From NCBI RefSeq assembly GCF_039539445.1, contig NZ_BAABDD010000038.1:1-35276 (forward strand): 35,276 nucleotides of DNA, read 5' to 3'. Shown here in pieces: positions 22,779 to 30,921 of the stretch; position 1 is the first letter of the stretch; each line of letters starts with the position of its first letter. Made by a program: the position numbers and the translations under genes. The notes under the pieces are model-generated. The model saw only the letters and a program-made list of their open reading frames with translations, did no database searches and had not been told where the DNA came from. The DNA comes from Salinactinospora qingdaonensis (lineage in GTDB: Bacteria; Actinomycetota; Actinomycetes; Streptosporangiales; Streptosporangiaceae).

Positions 22779-24320
22779 GTGCCCCCCACCCCCCGCCCTG
22801 TTGGGCTGAGCCGCCGCGGGTTCCTCGGCGCGACCGCCGTGACCCTTGCCGCTACCGCGTGCGCGCCCTCCACCGGAGGCGGGAGCGCCCCGAGTACCGG
22901 CGGGCGGTTGCGCGCGGCCTTCGCCGGCGGCGGCGCTCAGGAGGTCCTCGACCCACACCAGGTCAGCCTCTTCGTCGACGCCGCCCGCGCCAAAGCGCTC
23001 TACGACAAGCTCGCCGACCAGGGCTCGGATATGGCGGTGGTCCCCAGGCTCGCCGAGAGCTGGGAACCCGGACCCGACCTGACCACCTGGCGGGTGCGGC
23101 TGCGCGAGGCGACCTTCCACGACGGTTCCCCCGTGCGCGCCGCCGACGTGCTCTACAGCTACGCCCGCATCCTCGATCCCGAACAGGGGCACCGGGCCAA
23201 GTCCGATCTCGCCCCCATCGACATCGAGGCCAGCCACGCTGTCGACGAGCGCACGATCGAGTTCGTGCTCCACCACCCCTTCGCCGAGTTCAGCAACATC
23301 CTCGCGGCCTTCGGCGCCTACATCGTCCCCGAAGGCGCCACACAGTTCGACACCCCCGTGGGCTCGGGCCCCTTCTCGTTCGTGTCGTTCGAGCCGGGAC
23401 GCAACTTCGTCGTCCGCCGCTTCGACGACTACTGGGAAGGCGCACCGCGCCTCGACGAGCTGGAGATCGTCGTCAGCAACGAGGAGTCCGCGCGGATCAA
23501 CGCGCTGCTGGGCGGCCAGGTCGACTACGCCCACGACATCAGCGCCACCACCGCGCGCGCCCAGCAGGGCGAGGACTCGGTCAACCTCGTCAGTTCCCCC
23601 AACAGCAACATGATGGGCTTCGCGATGAAGCTCGACCGTCCCCCCTTCGACGACCTCCGGGTACGGCAGGCGATGTTCGCGCTGTGCGACCGCCGCGAGC
23701 TGGTCGATACCGTCCTCTCCGGGGAGGGCAGCGTCGGCAACGACCTGTTCGGCAAGGGCTTCAAGTACTACGCCGCCGACATCGCCCAGCGTGAGCGCGA
23801 CCTTGACACCGCCCGCCGGCTGCTGCGCGAGGCCGGCGCCGAAAACCTCCCGGTCACCCTGGAGACCGCCGACGTGGCCGCCGGGTTCCCCGAGGCCGCC
23901 TCGGTCTTCGCCGACCAGATGCGCGCCGCCGGCATCGACGCCACCGTCAACCAGCGCAACCCCGACACCTACTGGGCCGACACCCTCGACGGGGGGCACC
24001 TCTCGGTGAACCGCTCGGGCGCCATGCCCATCGGCTCCCATATCTCCCAGCGGCTGCTTAGCGACTCTCCCACCAACGTCACCAAGTGGCAGCGCGAAGA
24101 GTTCGACGCGCTCTACACGAAACTGCAATCCACCGCCGACGAGACCGAACGCGCCGGCTACTACGAGCGGATGCAGCGCCAGCTCCACGAGGAGGGCGGC
24201 TACCTCATCTGGGGGTTTGCCAACTGGATCGTGGCCACGGGAGCACAAGTGCGGGGCGTGGAACAGGCGCCCGCCAACACGCTCGACTGGGCGCGTTTCG
24301 ACAAGGTGTGGCTGGAGTAG
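22779..24320 (+). CDS. ABC-importer binding lipoprotein, family 5 (peptide/nickel/metallophore type)
   Basis: 513 residues; GTG 22779 with AAGGAGAG at 22764-22771. The signal combines a twin-arginine motif (SRRGFL, 11-16) with a lipobox ending at Cys28, so a Tat-exported lipoprotein is likely. The mature part has the SBP_bac_5 pattern: LAESWEPGPDLTTWRVRLREATFHDGS, then VLYSYARILDP, PVGSGPF, DYWEG, LRVRQAM. This family includes NikA, OppA and the staphylopine receptor CntA. As part of a Zur-controlled operon with permeases and ATPase, it probably captures a zinc-metallophore complex outside the cell (inference). Direct nickel or peptide uptake cannot be excluded. Confidence 0.88.
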   Translation: MPPTPRPVGLSRRGFLGATAVTLAATACAPSTGGGSAPSTGGRLRAAFAGGGAQEVLDPHQVSLFVDAARAKALYDKLADQGSDMAVVPRLAESWEPGPDLTTWRVRLREATFHDGSPVRAADVLYSYARILDPEQGHRAKSDLAPIDIEASHAVDERTIEFVLHHPFAEFSNILAAFGAYIVPEGATQFDTPVGSGPFSFVSFEPGRNFVVRRFDDYWEGAPRLDELEIVVSNEESARINALLGGQVDYAHDISATTARAQQGEDSVNLVSSPNSNMMGFAMKLDRPPFDDLRVRQAMFALCDRRELVDTVLSGEGSVGNDLFGKGFKYYAADIAQRERDLDTARRLLREAGAENLPVTLETADVAAGFPEAASVFADQMRAAGIDATVNQRNPDTYWADTLDGGHLSVNRSGAMPIGSHISQRLLSDSPTNVTKWQREEFDALYTKLQSTADETERAGYYERMQRQLHEEGGYLIWGFANWIVATGAQVRGVEQAPANTLDWARFDKVWLE

Positions 24321-24323
24321 TCC

Positions 24324-25262
24324 ATGTGGAGGTACGCCGCGCGCCGGGTGGGCTTCGGCGGGATTCAGATCCTGGCCGTGGCCCTCTTGGCGTTCGCCCT
24401 CGTCGAGGCGCTGCCCGGCGACGCGGCCGTGGCTCTGGCCGCCGACGACCCCGACCCGCGCACCATCGCCCGCATCCGCGAGCGCATGGGCCTGGACCAG
24501 CCGGTGACGGTGCGCTTCTGGGAATGGTTGACCGGCCTGTTCCGCGCCGACCTGGGCACGTCGCTGGTGTCGGGGCGGCCGGTCACCGACATCCTCGCCG
24601 CTGCCCTGGCGCCCACCCTCACCCTCGCCGCCATCGCGCTGGCGCTGCTGCTGCCGCTGGCGGTGGGGCTGGGCGTCCTGGCCGCCCTGCGCGAGGGCGG
24701 TGCCGTGGACCGGGCGATCACCTCTGCCAGCGTCAGCCTGTACTCGGTCCCGGAGTTCGCGCTGGCCATCGTGCTGGTCGCGGTCTTCGCGCTCCAGTTG
24801 GGCTGGCTGCCGCCCACCGCGGTCGGAGTGTCCTCGCTGCTGGCCCAGCCGGCCGTGCTGGTACTGCCGCTGGTGGTCCTGCTGGCCCGCCCCATCTGCT
24901 CCATCAGCCGACTAGTGCGGGCCGGCATGATCGAGGCCCTCGGCTCCGACTACGTCGAGCACGCCCACCGGCTGGGCCTGAGCGGGCGCCGCGTGCGCTA
25001 CGCCCACGCCTTGCCCAACGCGCTCGCCCCCGCCGCCGCCCAGATCTCACGCACCACGGACTGGCTGCTGGGCGGGGTCGTCGTCGAAGCCGTCTTCGTG
25101 ATCCCCGGGCTCGGCACCGAACTGGTCAACGCGGTCGCCGCCCGCGACATCCCCGTCATCCAGGGGTTGGCTCTGCTGTTCGCGATGACCACGGTCGCCG
25201 TCAACCTCGCTGCCGACCTGGTCGCCTTCCGACTCGCGCCACGAACGGAGGTGGTCGCGTGA
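24324..25262 (+). CDS. ABC-importer permease, DppB/CntB type
   Basis: 312 residues; ATG three bases after the binding-protein stop. Layout is that of the first permease of peptide/nickel importers: N-terminal helix, an extracytoplasmic loop with RERMGLDQPVTVRFWEWL, then five further helices. The EAA coupling loop is recognisable in EALGSDYVEHAHRLGLSGRRV (around residue 205), followed by the HALPNAL motif. It forms the membrane channel with the next gene's product. Its stop overlaps the next GTG. Confidence 0.9.
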   Translation: MWRYAARRVGFGGIQILAVALLAFALVEALPGDAAVALAADDPDPRTIARIRERMGLDQPVTVRFWEWLTGLFRADLGTSLVSGRPVTDILAAALAPTLTLAAIALALLLPLAVGLGVLAALREGGAVDRAITSASVSLYSVPEFALAIVLVAVFALQLGWLPPTAVGVSSLLAQPAVLVLPLVVLLARPICSISRLVRAGMIEALGSDYVEHAHRLGLSGRRVRYAHALPNALAPAAAQISRTTDWLLGGVVVEAVFVIPGLGTELVNAVAARDIPVIQGLALLFAMTTVAVNLAADLVAFRLAPRTEVVA

Positions 25263-26116
25263 ACGCGCCCCCGTCGCCGTCGCACCTGTCCAGCGGACAG
25301 GCCGCCCGACCACCACGCCCGGGGCCGGTACGCGACGTGGTGGCCGTCGTCCTCGTCGCGGTCCCGCTGGGGCTGGCCCTGCTCGGCCCGCTCGTCGCCG
25401 GGGCCGCCCCGGAGCGCACCCAGCCCTTCCTGCCCGATGCCGGATGGTTGGGCAGCGACTTCGTCGGCCGCGACGTGTGGCGCCAAGTGCTGCTGGGCGG
25501 CTGGTCCATCATCGCCACGGCGCTGTGCGCTACCGTCTTGGCCTACCTGGTGGGCGCCCCCATCGGCCTGGCCGCGGCCATGACCCGCCGGCGCTGGGTG
25601 GACGAGGCGCTGCTACGCCCGCTGGACATTCTCCTGGCGTTGCCGTCGCTGCTGTTGATGCTGCTGCTGGCCTCGATCGCCCCGCCGACGGCCTGGACGG
25701 TGGTGGGGATCGTGGCCCTGATCAACCTCCCCGACGTCGCACGGATCGTCCGTGCCGGCGCCCTGGAAGTGGCGCGGCGCACCTCGGTGGAAGCCATGTG
25801 GCTGCAAGGGGAGAGCCGCGTGGCCATAGCGGTGGTCTTCATCGGCCGGGCGGTTCTGCGCACGCTGGCCGCCGACGCCGGAGTCCGTGTGGTGGGGGCC
25901 TTCTACCTGGTCGCGGCGGCCAGCTTCCTGGGGGTGGGCACCGGCCCCGACACCAGCGACTGGGCCGTCATGGTCGACGTCAACCGCGACGGGATCTTCC
26001 TGACCCCCTGGGGGGTGCTCGTCCCGGCGATGCTGCTCGTCGCCCTGTCGATGGGGCTGAACCTGTTGTTCGACAGGCTGCTGTCCCGCCGTCGCCACGA
26101 GGAGCACACGCTATGA
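25259..26116 (+). CDS. ABC-importer permease, DppC/CntC type
   Basis: 285 residues; GTG start overlapping the preceding stop, with GGAGGTGG at 25247-25254. One N-terminal helix (about 24-44), the LGSDFVGRDVWRQVLLG motif typical of DppC-type permeases, five further helices, and an EAA-type loop EVARRTSVEAMWLQGESRV. It completes the heterodimeric channel. The stop overlaps the ATP-binding gene's ATG (ATGA), so translation is coupled through the whole importer. Confidence 0.9.
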   Translation: MNAPPSPSHLSSGQAARPPRPGPVRDVVAVVLVAVPLGLALLGPLVAGAAPERTQPFLPDAGWLGSDFVGRDVWRQVLLGGWSIIATALCATVLAYLVGAPIGLAAAMTRRRWVDEALLRPLDILLALPSLLLMLLLASIAPPTAWTVVGIVALINLPDVARIVRAGALEVARRTSVEAMWLQGESRVAIAVVFIGRAVLRTLAADAGVRVVGAFYLVAAASFLGVGTGPDTSDWAVMVDVNRDGIFLTPWGVLVPAMLLVALSMGLNLLFDRLLSRRRHEEHTL

Positions 26117-27816
26117 GCCACACCCCCCGGGAACCGGCGAGCCAGGAACGCGCCGCCGACACTCGCGTCCCCGCCCCGCCGGTCGTGTCGGTGCGCGGGT
26201 TGACCGCGCTGGCGGGCCCGCACCGCATCGTCGACGACGTCGGGTTCGACATCGCCGCCGGCGAGGTCCTGGCCTTGGTCGGCGCCTCCGGCAGCGGCAA
26301 GACCACCACCGGGCTGTCCCTCGTCGGCGATGCCCGCGCCGGCGTGCGCCTGGAGGGCAGCGTCGATATGGCCGGCACCGACGTCCTCGGCTCCCGCCCG
26401 CCCGCCGGCGCCGTGGCCTACCTGCCCCAGCACCCCGCGGCCGTGCTCAACCCGGTACGCCGCATCGGCGGCGTGCTGCGCGAGATCGCCCGCCGCCACG
26501 CCGTGGACGACGACGGCGCCCCACCCCGGCGGATCGGGCGGCGCGAGATCGACGCGCGCATCGCCGCCGCACTGCGCCGGACCCTGCTGCCACCGCCGGA
26601 GGAGTTGTTCGGCCGGTTCGCCCACCAGCTTTCGGGCGGCCAGCAGCAGCGTCTGGTGTTCGCCCAGTCGCTGCTGTGCCGTGCCCGCCTGCTGGTCGTC
26701 GACGAACCCACCACGGGCCAGGACCCCCTGACCCGGCAGCGGGTCGCCGCCGAGCTGGGTGAGCTCGCCGGCGACGGCATGGCGGTGCTGCTGCTCACCC
26801 ACGACCTCGACCTGGTGCGCGACCTCGCCACCGGCGTCCTCGTCCTCCGCGACGGCGGCGTCGTCGAACGTGGCACCACCGAAGACGTGCTGTACCGGCC
26901 CCAACACCCCTACACGCGCAGCCTCACCCGAGCCCACTTCGCCGGTCCCGGCGCCGCCTCGCCGGAGTCGGGGGCCCCCGCGCAGGCCGCCCCGGGGCCG
27001 CCCCGCATCGAGGTCGTCGACCTGATCGCCGGGGGCGGCAGACGACGCGGGGCCCGCCCCATCCTCGACACGGTCGGGTTCAGGCTCGCGGCGGGGGAGT
27101 GTCTGGCTCTGGTCGGCCCCTCCGGCAGCGGAAAAACCACCCTGGCGCGCTGCGTCGCCGGGCTCGCCCCGCGCCGCGCCGGGACGGTGCGGCGCGACGG
27201 CGCGCCGCTGCCCGCCGCCGCGCGGCGCTCCCGCACCCAGCGCGCCCGCGTGCAGTACGTGTTCCAGGACGCCCGTGCCTCTTTCGACGAGTACCGCACT
27301 ATCGGTGACCAGGTGGCCCGCTCCGCCGTCCGGCTGCGGGGCCTCGCCGGCGACCGTGCCCGGGGCGAAGCCGTGGACATGCTCGCGCGCACGGGACTCT
27401 CCCCCGACCACGCGCGCCGCCGCCCCGCCGCCCTGTCCGGGGGAGAGCTGCGGCGTGCCGCGCTGGCACGCGCGCTCCTGGCCGGCCCCGAGGTGCTCAT
27501 CTGCGACGAGATCACCGCCGGCCTCGACGCCGTCACCCGGGCGGGCATCCTCGATCTCCTCGCCGATTTGCGACAGAGCTTCGGGATCAGCCTGTTGGTG
27601 ATCGCCCACGACATGGCGGTCGTGGCCCGGCTCGCCGGTCGAGTGCTGGTTCTCGACGGCGGCCGGGTGGTGGAGGAGGGCAGCGTCGACCGTGTCGTCG
27701 CAGCCCCCACACACCCGCTCACCCGCGATCTTCTCGACGCGGCCGGTGCCCACCGCGACAGCGACGGCGCGACAGCGACCGCGCGAACGCGGGACTCGCC
27801 CTCTGCGCATCCATGA
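26113..27816 (+). CDS. Fused double ATP-binding protein of the ABC importer
   Basis: 567 residues carrying two complete nucleotide-binding domains. Domain 1 (about 25-265): Walker A GASGSGKTT (57-65), signature LSGGQQQR, Walker B LLVVDEPT, switch His in LLTHD. Domain 2 (about 300-545): Walker A GPSGSGKTT (335-343), Q-loop YVFQDARASF, signature LSGGELRR, Walker B VLICDEIT, switch IAHD. Peptide/nickel importers usually encode these as two proteins (DppD/DppF, CntD/CntF); the fusion supplies both in one chain. The HPYTRSL segment after domain 1 is typical of oligopeptide ATPases. All catalytic motifs are intact. It energises uptake of the ligand bound by the 22779 product. Confidence 0.92.
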   Translation: MSHTPREPASQERAADTRVPAPPVVSVRGLTALAGPHRIVDDVGFDIAAGEVLALVGASGSGKTTTGLSLVGDARAGVRLEGSVDMAGTDVLGSRPPAGAVAYLPQHPAAVLNPVRRIGGVLREIARRHAVDDDGAPPRRIGRREIDARIAAALRRTLLPPPEELFGRFAHQLSGGQQQRLVFAQSLLCRARLLVVDEPTTGQDPLTRQRVAAELGELAGDGMAVLLLTHDLDLVRDLATGVLVLRDGGVVERGTTEDVLYRPQHPYTRSLTRAHFAGPGAASPESGAPAQAAPGPPRIEVVDLIAGGGRRRGARPILDTVGFRLAAGECLALVGPSGSGKTTLARCVAGLAPRRAGTVRRDGAPLPAAARRSRTQRARVQYVFQDARASFDEYRTIGDQVARSAVRLRGLAGDRARGEAVDMLARTGLSPDHARRRPAALSGGELRRAALARALLAGPEVLICDEITAGLDAVTRAGILDLLADLRQSFGISLLVIAHDMAVVARLAGRVLVLDGGRVVEEGSVDRVVAAPTHPLTRDLLDAAGAHRDSDGATATARTRDSPSAHP

Positions 27817-27862
27817 GCGACGCACTGACCACGACAACGAAAACGAAAGGAACCCGACCACG

Positions 27863-28429
27863 ATGAGCGACACCGCACCGGCCGGCTACAACATCGGCCC
27901 GGCCACCGAAGCCGACGTCGACGGCGCCCGCACCGTGATGCTTGACACCTTCTACCGCGAATTCGGCATCGGCTACCGCCCGATGTGGCACCGTGACGTT
28001 GTCGACATCGACGGCCACTACCTGCGTCCCCCACGCCACGCGCTGTTTGTGGCGCGCCATGGTGGCGAGGTCGTGGCGACCGCCGGAGTGCGCGCCGAGG
28101 GGCCGCGCTGCCCGCCTCACCCCGCTTGGCTCGGCCGTCGCTACCCCAACGGCACCACCGCTCAACTCTTCCGGGTCTACGTCTCACCCGAGCACCGCCG
28201 CCGGGGTCTCGCCCGCCTGCTGGTGGCGCGCGCGTGTGACTTCGTGGTGCGCACGCCGGGCTACACGGCCCTCTACCTGCATACCGACGACCGCACGCCC
28301 GGCGCCGCCGGCTTCTGGCGCTCGGTGGCCAAGGAGGTCCACGACGCCCGCGACGGCGATACGACACGGCCGCAGTCGATCCACTTCGAGATCCCGATCC
28401 CGGTGGCCGCCGCGCCCGCGCCCGCCTGA
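27863..28429 (+). CDS. GNAT-family N-acetyltransferase
   Basis: 188 residues; ATG 27863 with AAAGGAA about 11 bases upstream. The acetyl-CoA pyrophosphate loop is in VYVSPEHRRRGLARLLVARA (about residues 104-123), followed by the LYLHTDDRTPGAAGFW segment typical of GNAT motif B. It closes the Zur-controlled exporter/importer unit, 46 bases after the ATPase stop. It may acetylate the chelator, a precursor or the returned metallophore, for example to release metal or protect the cell; none of this can be decided from sequence. A repeat element begins about 180 bases downstream. Confidence 0.82.
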   Translation: MSDTAPAGYNIGPATEADVDGARTVMLDTFYREFGIGYRPMWHRDVVDIDGHYLRPPRHALFVARHGGEVVATAGVRAEGPRCPPHPAWLGRRYPNGTTAQLFRVYVSPEHRRRGLARLLVARACDFVVRTPGYTALYLHTDDRTPGAAGFWRSVAKEVHDARDGDTTRPQSIHFEIPIPVAAAPAPA

Positions 28430-28611
28430 GCCGGCCGCCGGGTGCCCTGGCCCGTCCGGGGCGGCGGTGCCCGCGTTTTCACAGCCCTGGCGCCGCCGCG
28501 GTCGCGCGGCGACCGGCCTGGTGCCGCGCGACACCGCCGTAGCCCCGGCTTGCGGCTAGGTTTTGTTTTGGGAAGGGCTGGGGCGTGGGGTGCGTGGCGG
28601 TGTTCGTCGTT

Positions 28612-29092
28612 CGCTCGTGCCTCGATCGCTTCGCGATCTCGGCAGCCTGAAGGGGGCGCCGTGGCTGAGGCGACAGGAAACGACGCGGGTGGCCACGGGG
28701 AAGGGACGTCGCTCTCGTTCGGGGCTTGCTTTAGCGGGGGATGTTGCTGTAGCGCGGGGATGGAGCGGCAGGCGGCGGGCTCTCCGGGGATGGTGGTGGG
28801 GGTGGCCCCGCTGTCAGGTGTGGCTCCGTGCGCTGGTGGGTGGCGTGCTTTTGGACGAGGGTGGTGGGTGGGTGCGGTCGTCTTGGGGCGGGGGTGTCCC
28901 GAGGAGGTGTTGGGTCGTGGCCCCGCTCTGGCGCAGGCCACCCGTCGCGGTATCCCCATTGGGGCGGGGGTGTCCCGAGGAGGTGTTGGGTCGTGGCCCC
29001 GCTCTGGCGCAGGCCACCCGTCGCGGTATCCCCACCCCCGTTACAGCCCTACCCCAGGCTGCCGAGATCGCGAAGCGATCGAGGCACGAGCG
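28612..29092. repeat. Dispersed element copy 2, bounded by 37-bp inverted repeats
   Basis: The left repeat 28612-28648 (CGCTCGTGCC...GGCAGCCT) and right repeat 29056-29092 are exact inverted complements over the 37 bases. Each contains the hairpin core GATCGC-TTC-GCGATC. Similarity extends a few bases outward (a GGGAAAC motif after the right repeat recurs after the right repeat of copy 3). The 407-base interior has no credible gene and contains a 76-bp tandem duplication. Confidence 0.82.
28883..29034. repeat. Perfect 76-bp tandem duplication inside element copy 2
   Basis: Bases 28883-28958 are repeated without visible change at 28959-29034; each unit begins TTGGGGCGGGGGTGTCCCG and ends GCGGTATCCCCA. 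The absence of differences suggests a recent duplication. The unit carries CCCGAGGAGG but no gene. Confidence 0.85.
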
Positions 29093-29245
29093 ATGGGAAA
29101 CACCACACGCCCTCCTCGACCCACACCGTCCCCAAGCCCCGCGTGCCCCGGGGGAGGACGGTCGCACGCACCGCCTCGGCTGCCCGGGGCTGCGGGGCAC
29201 GCGCACCGTTGACAAGGGGATCGAGCCCGGCGGTGCCCGGTGTCC

Positions 29246-30919
29246 TTACTGGTAGCCGCGGATTTCGCGGAAGGCGGCGTCCAGCGACGACTCGCGCGCG
29301 TCGAAGGTCTGGCCGCCGGTCACCTCGGCGAGTTCTTCCATCTCGGCGGTGTTGCCGTCGCCGAACAGCACGGTGAATACGGGGACGTCGCGCAGCCGCT
29401 CGTCGAAGTCGGCGTGCTCGGCGCGGAAGTCCGCCAGTGAGCGTCCCGTGTTTACCTCGCCATCGGTCAGCAGCACGATCGAGGTGAACTGTTCCGTGTT
29501 GCTGGCCGACTCCTCGGCCAGCACGTCGTAGGCCGCCACGAGCGCGTCGTAGCCGGCGGTGGCCGGGCCTAGCCCGATGCCGTCGACCGTCTCTTTGATG
29601 TCGGTCAGCACCGGATCGGGGGTCTCCTTGGGCACCGTGAACGTTTCCGGGGCGCGCGGCGCCCCGTCGAAGGCCAGCAGCGTGACCTCTTCGCGTGCGT
29701 AGAAGCGCTGGAACTGCCCGCTGATGGAGTCGGCGTCGCCGCCGGTGAGCGTGGTCATGGCCTTGCGGAGCCCTGCGATGCGCTCACCCTCCATCGAGTA
29801 CGAGGCGTCTAGCACGTAGACCGTTCGGGCCGGTTTGCGGATCTCGTCGAAGTAGCTACTGATGAGCTCGTTGACGACGTTGCTGCCGGCGGGGAAGGGC
29901 AGCTCGGTCACCGCCGGGAAGTCGGCTTCGGCGCTGACCTCTGTCGACAGCGGGCGCCGGTGCGTGTCGGCCATGATCTCGCGCTGTACTTCGGGCGAGC
30001 TGAGGTAGTCGACGAGGTCGCGGTAGCCCGCGGTCACCTCGTCGGTGGTGCCGGCCAGCAGCGACAGCGGATAGTCGGCGGTGACCGCGCCGTCGGAGGG
30101 GTAGATGACCGTCAGCGGCTCCGGCAGTTTCCCGGACTCGTTGACCGACAACAGCACCGACTCGTAGTTGATCATGCCGTCGAGTTCGGCGCCCGGGCCG
30201 TCTGTGCCGGCGCGGCGCACGTACTCCTCCGACAGCCACCCCGACGAGCCGGCAGTGAGCTGCTGTCCGGTGAAGAACGCGCGCAGCTCGGGCGTTACCC
30301 GCTCCACGTCGGCGGCCCGCAGGGCGGTCCCGCTGTCGGTCAGCGCCGAGGCCACGCCGATCAGCGCCGAGAACCCCGAGTTGGAGGCGGCGGGGCTGGT
30401 CATGCCGTAGGACAACTGGCCCTCCGCCGCGGCGGAGGCGATCTCCGACCAGCTCACTTCGGCCCCCTCGTCCCATCCCAGGTCGATCGCGAGCGATTCG
30501 CTCACCCCCATCACTACGGGGGAGGCCATGATGGGCTCCTCGGTGCGCACTGCGGCCTCGCCGTCGGGGTAGAGGTTGAGGTAGCGGTTGGAGGCGAACC
30601 ACACGGCGTCGTAGCGCTCCTCGGTCTGGCCCTCGACGACCTGCTGCACGCCGTCGAGCGTGCCGGTGTAGTCGAGGTGCACGGTGACGCCGATCTCCTC
30701 CTCGGCGCGCTCCAGCAGCGGCTCCAGGTCGGCGATCTCACTGCCGGCCAAGATCCGCAGCTCACCGGCTTTCCCTGGGCCAGTCGGGGCGCTTTCGGGG
30801 CCGTTTTGGTCGTCTTCGCAACTGGTGCCGGCCAGCGTCACCGCCAGCGCGGTCGCCGCGGCGATGGCAATGTGCCGTTTCCTGCTGCGCCCTCGGTGGG
30901 TCTTTAGCTGCGCCGGCAC
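29246..30919 (-). CDS. Lipoprotein with solute-binding-like domain and C-terminal VWA domain
   Basis: 557 residues from the GTG at 30919, which has GGAAGG with a six-base spacer; the GTG at 30925 overlaps the upstream stop but has no spacer. A signal peptide ends in LAGTSC (Cys34). The first part (about 50-355) has an extracellular binding-protein pattern (GELRILAGSEIADLEPLLERAEEEIGVTV, a SYGMTSPAASNSG loop). The second (about 365-550) is a von Willebrand factor A domain with the metal-binding DASYS motif near residue 370 and LLTDGEVNTG. Together with the preceding gene it looks like an extracellular surface complex of unknown ligand; similar pairs occur in actinobacteria. No ABC permease or ATPase is next to it, so a transport role is unsupported. 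Confidence 0.82.
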   Translation of the reverse strand: MPAQLKTHRGRSRKRHIAIAAATALAVTLAGTSCEDDQNGPESAPTGPGKAGELRILAGSEIADLEPLLERAEEEIGVTVHLDYTGTLDGVQQVVEGQTEERYDAVWFASNRYLNLYPDGEAAVRTEEPIMASPVVMGVSESLAIDLGWDEGAEVSWSEIASAAAEGQLSYGMTSPAASNSGFSALIGVASALTDSGTALRAADVERVTPELRAFFTGQQLTAGSSGWLSEEYVRRAGTDGPGAELDGMINYESVLLSVNESGKLPEPLTVIYPSDGAVTADYPLSLLAGTTDEVTAGYRDLVDYLSSPEVQREIMADTHRRPLSTEVSAEADFPAVTELPFPAGSNVVNELISSYFDEIRKPARTVYVLDASYSMEGERIAGLRKAMTTLTGGDADSISGQFQRFYAREEVTLLAFDGAPRAPETFTVPKETPDPVLTDIKETVDGIGLGPATAGYDALVAAYDVLAEESASNTEQFTSIVLLTDGEVNTGRSLADFRAEHADFDERLRDVPVFTVLFGDGNTAEMEELAEVTGGQTFDARESSLDAAFREIRGYQ

Positions 30920-30921
30920 GG

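Larger units (their letters stand above)
28430..29245. other. Convergent intergenic region dominated by a repeat element
   Basis: About 816 bases. GC-rich stem-forming sequence right after the GNAT stop (28430-28560) could end the transport operon. Repeat element copy 2 (28612-29092) follows, with an internal perfect tandem repeat (28883-29034). The last 150 bases lead to the convergent VWA gene's stop. I recognise no gene here. Confidence 0.5.

Noticed and set aside
22533..24248. 571-codon minus-strand open frame opposite the binding-protein gene
   Set aside because: Shadow of the conserved plus-strand binding protein; no ribosome binding site and no recognisable fold.
25903..27873. Very long open frame on the minus strand opposite the ABC ATPase gene
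   Set aside because: It is antisense to intact nucleotide-binding motifs; high third-position GC keeps the opposite frame open. Its translation is Gly/Ala/Arg/Val-rich and shows no domain.
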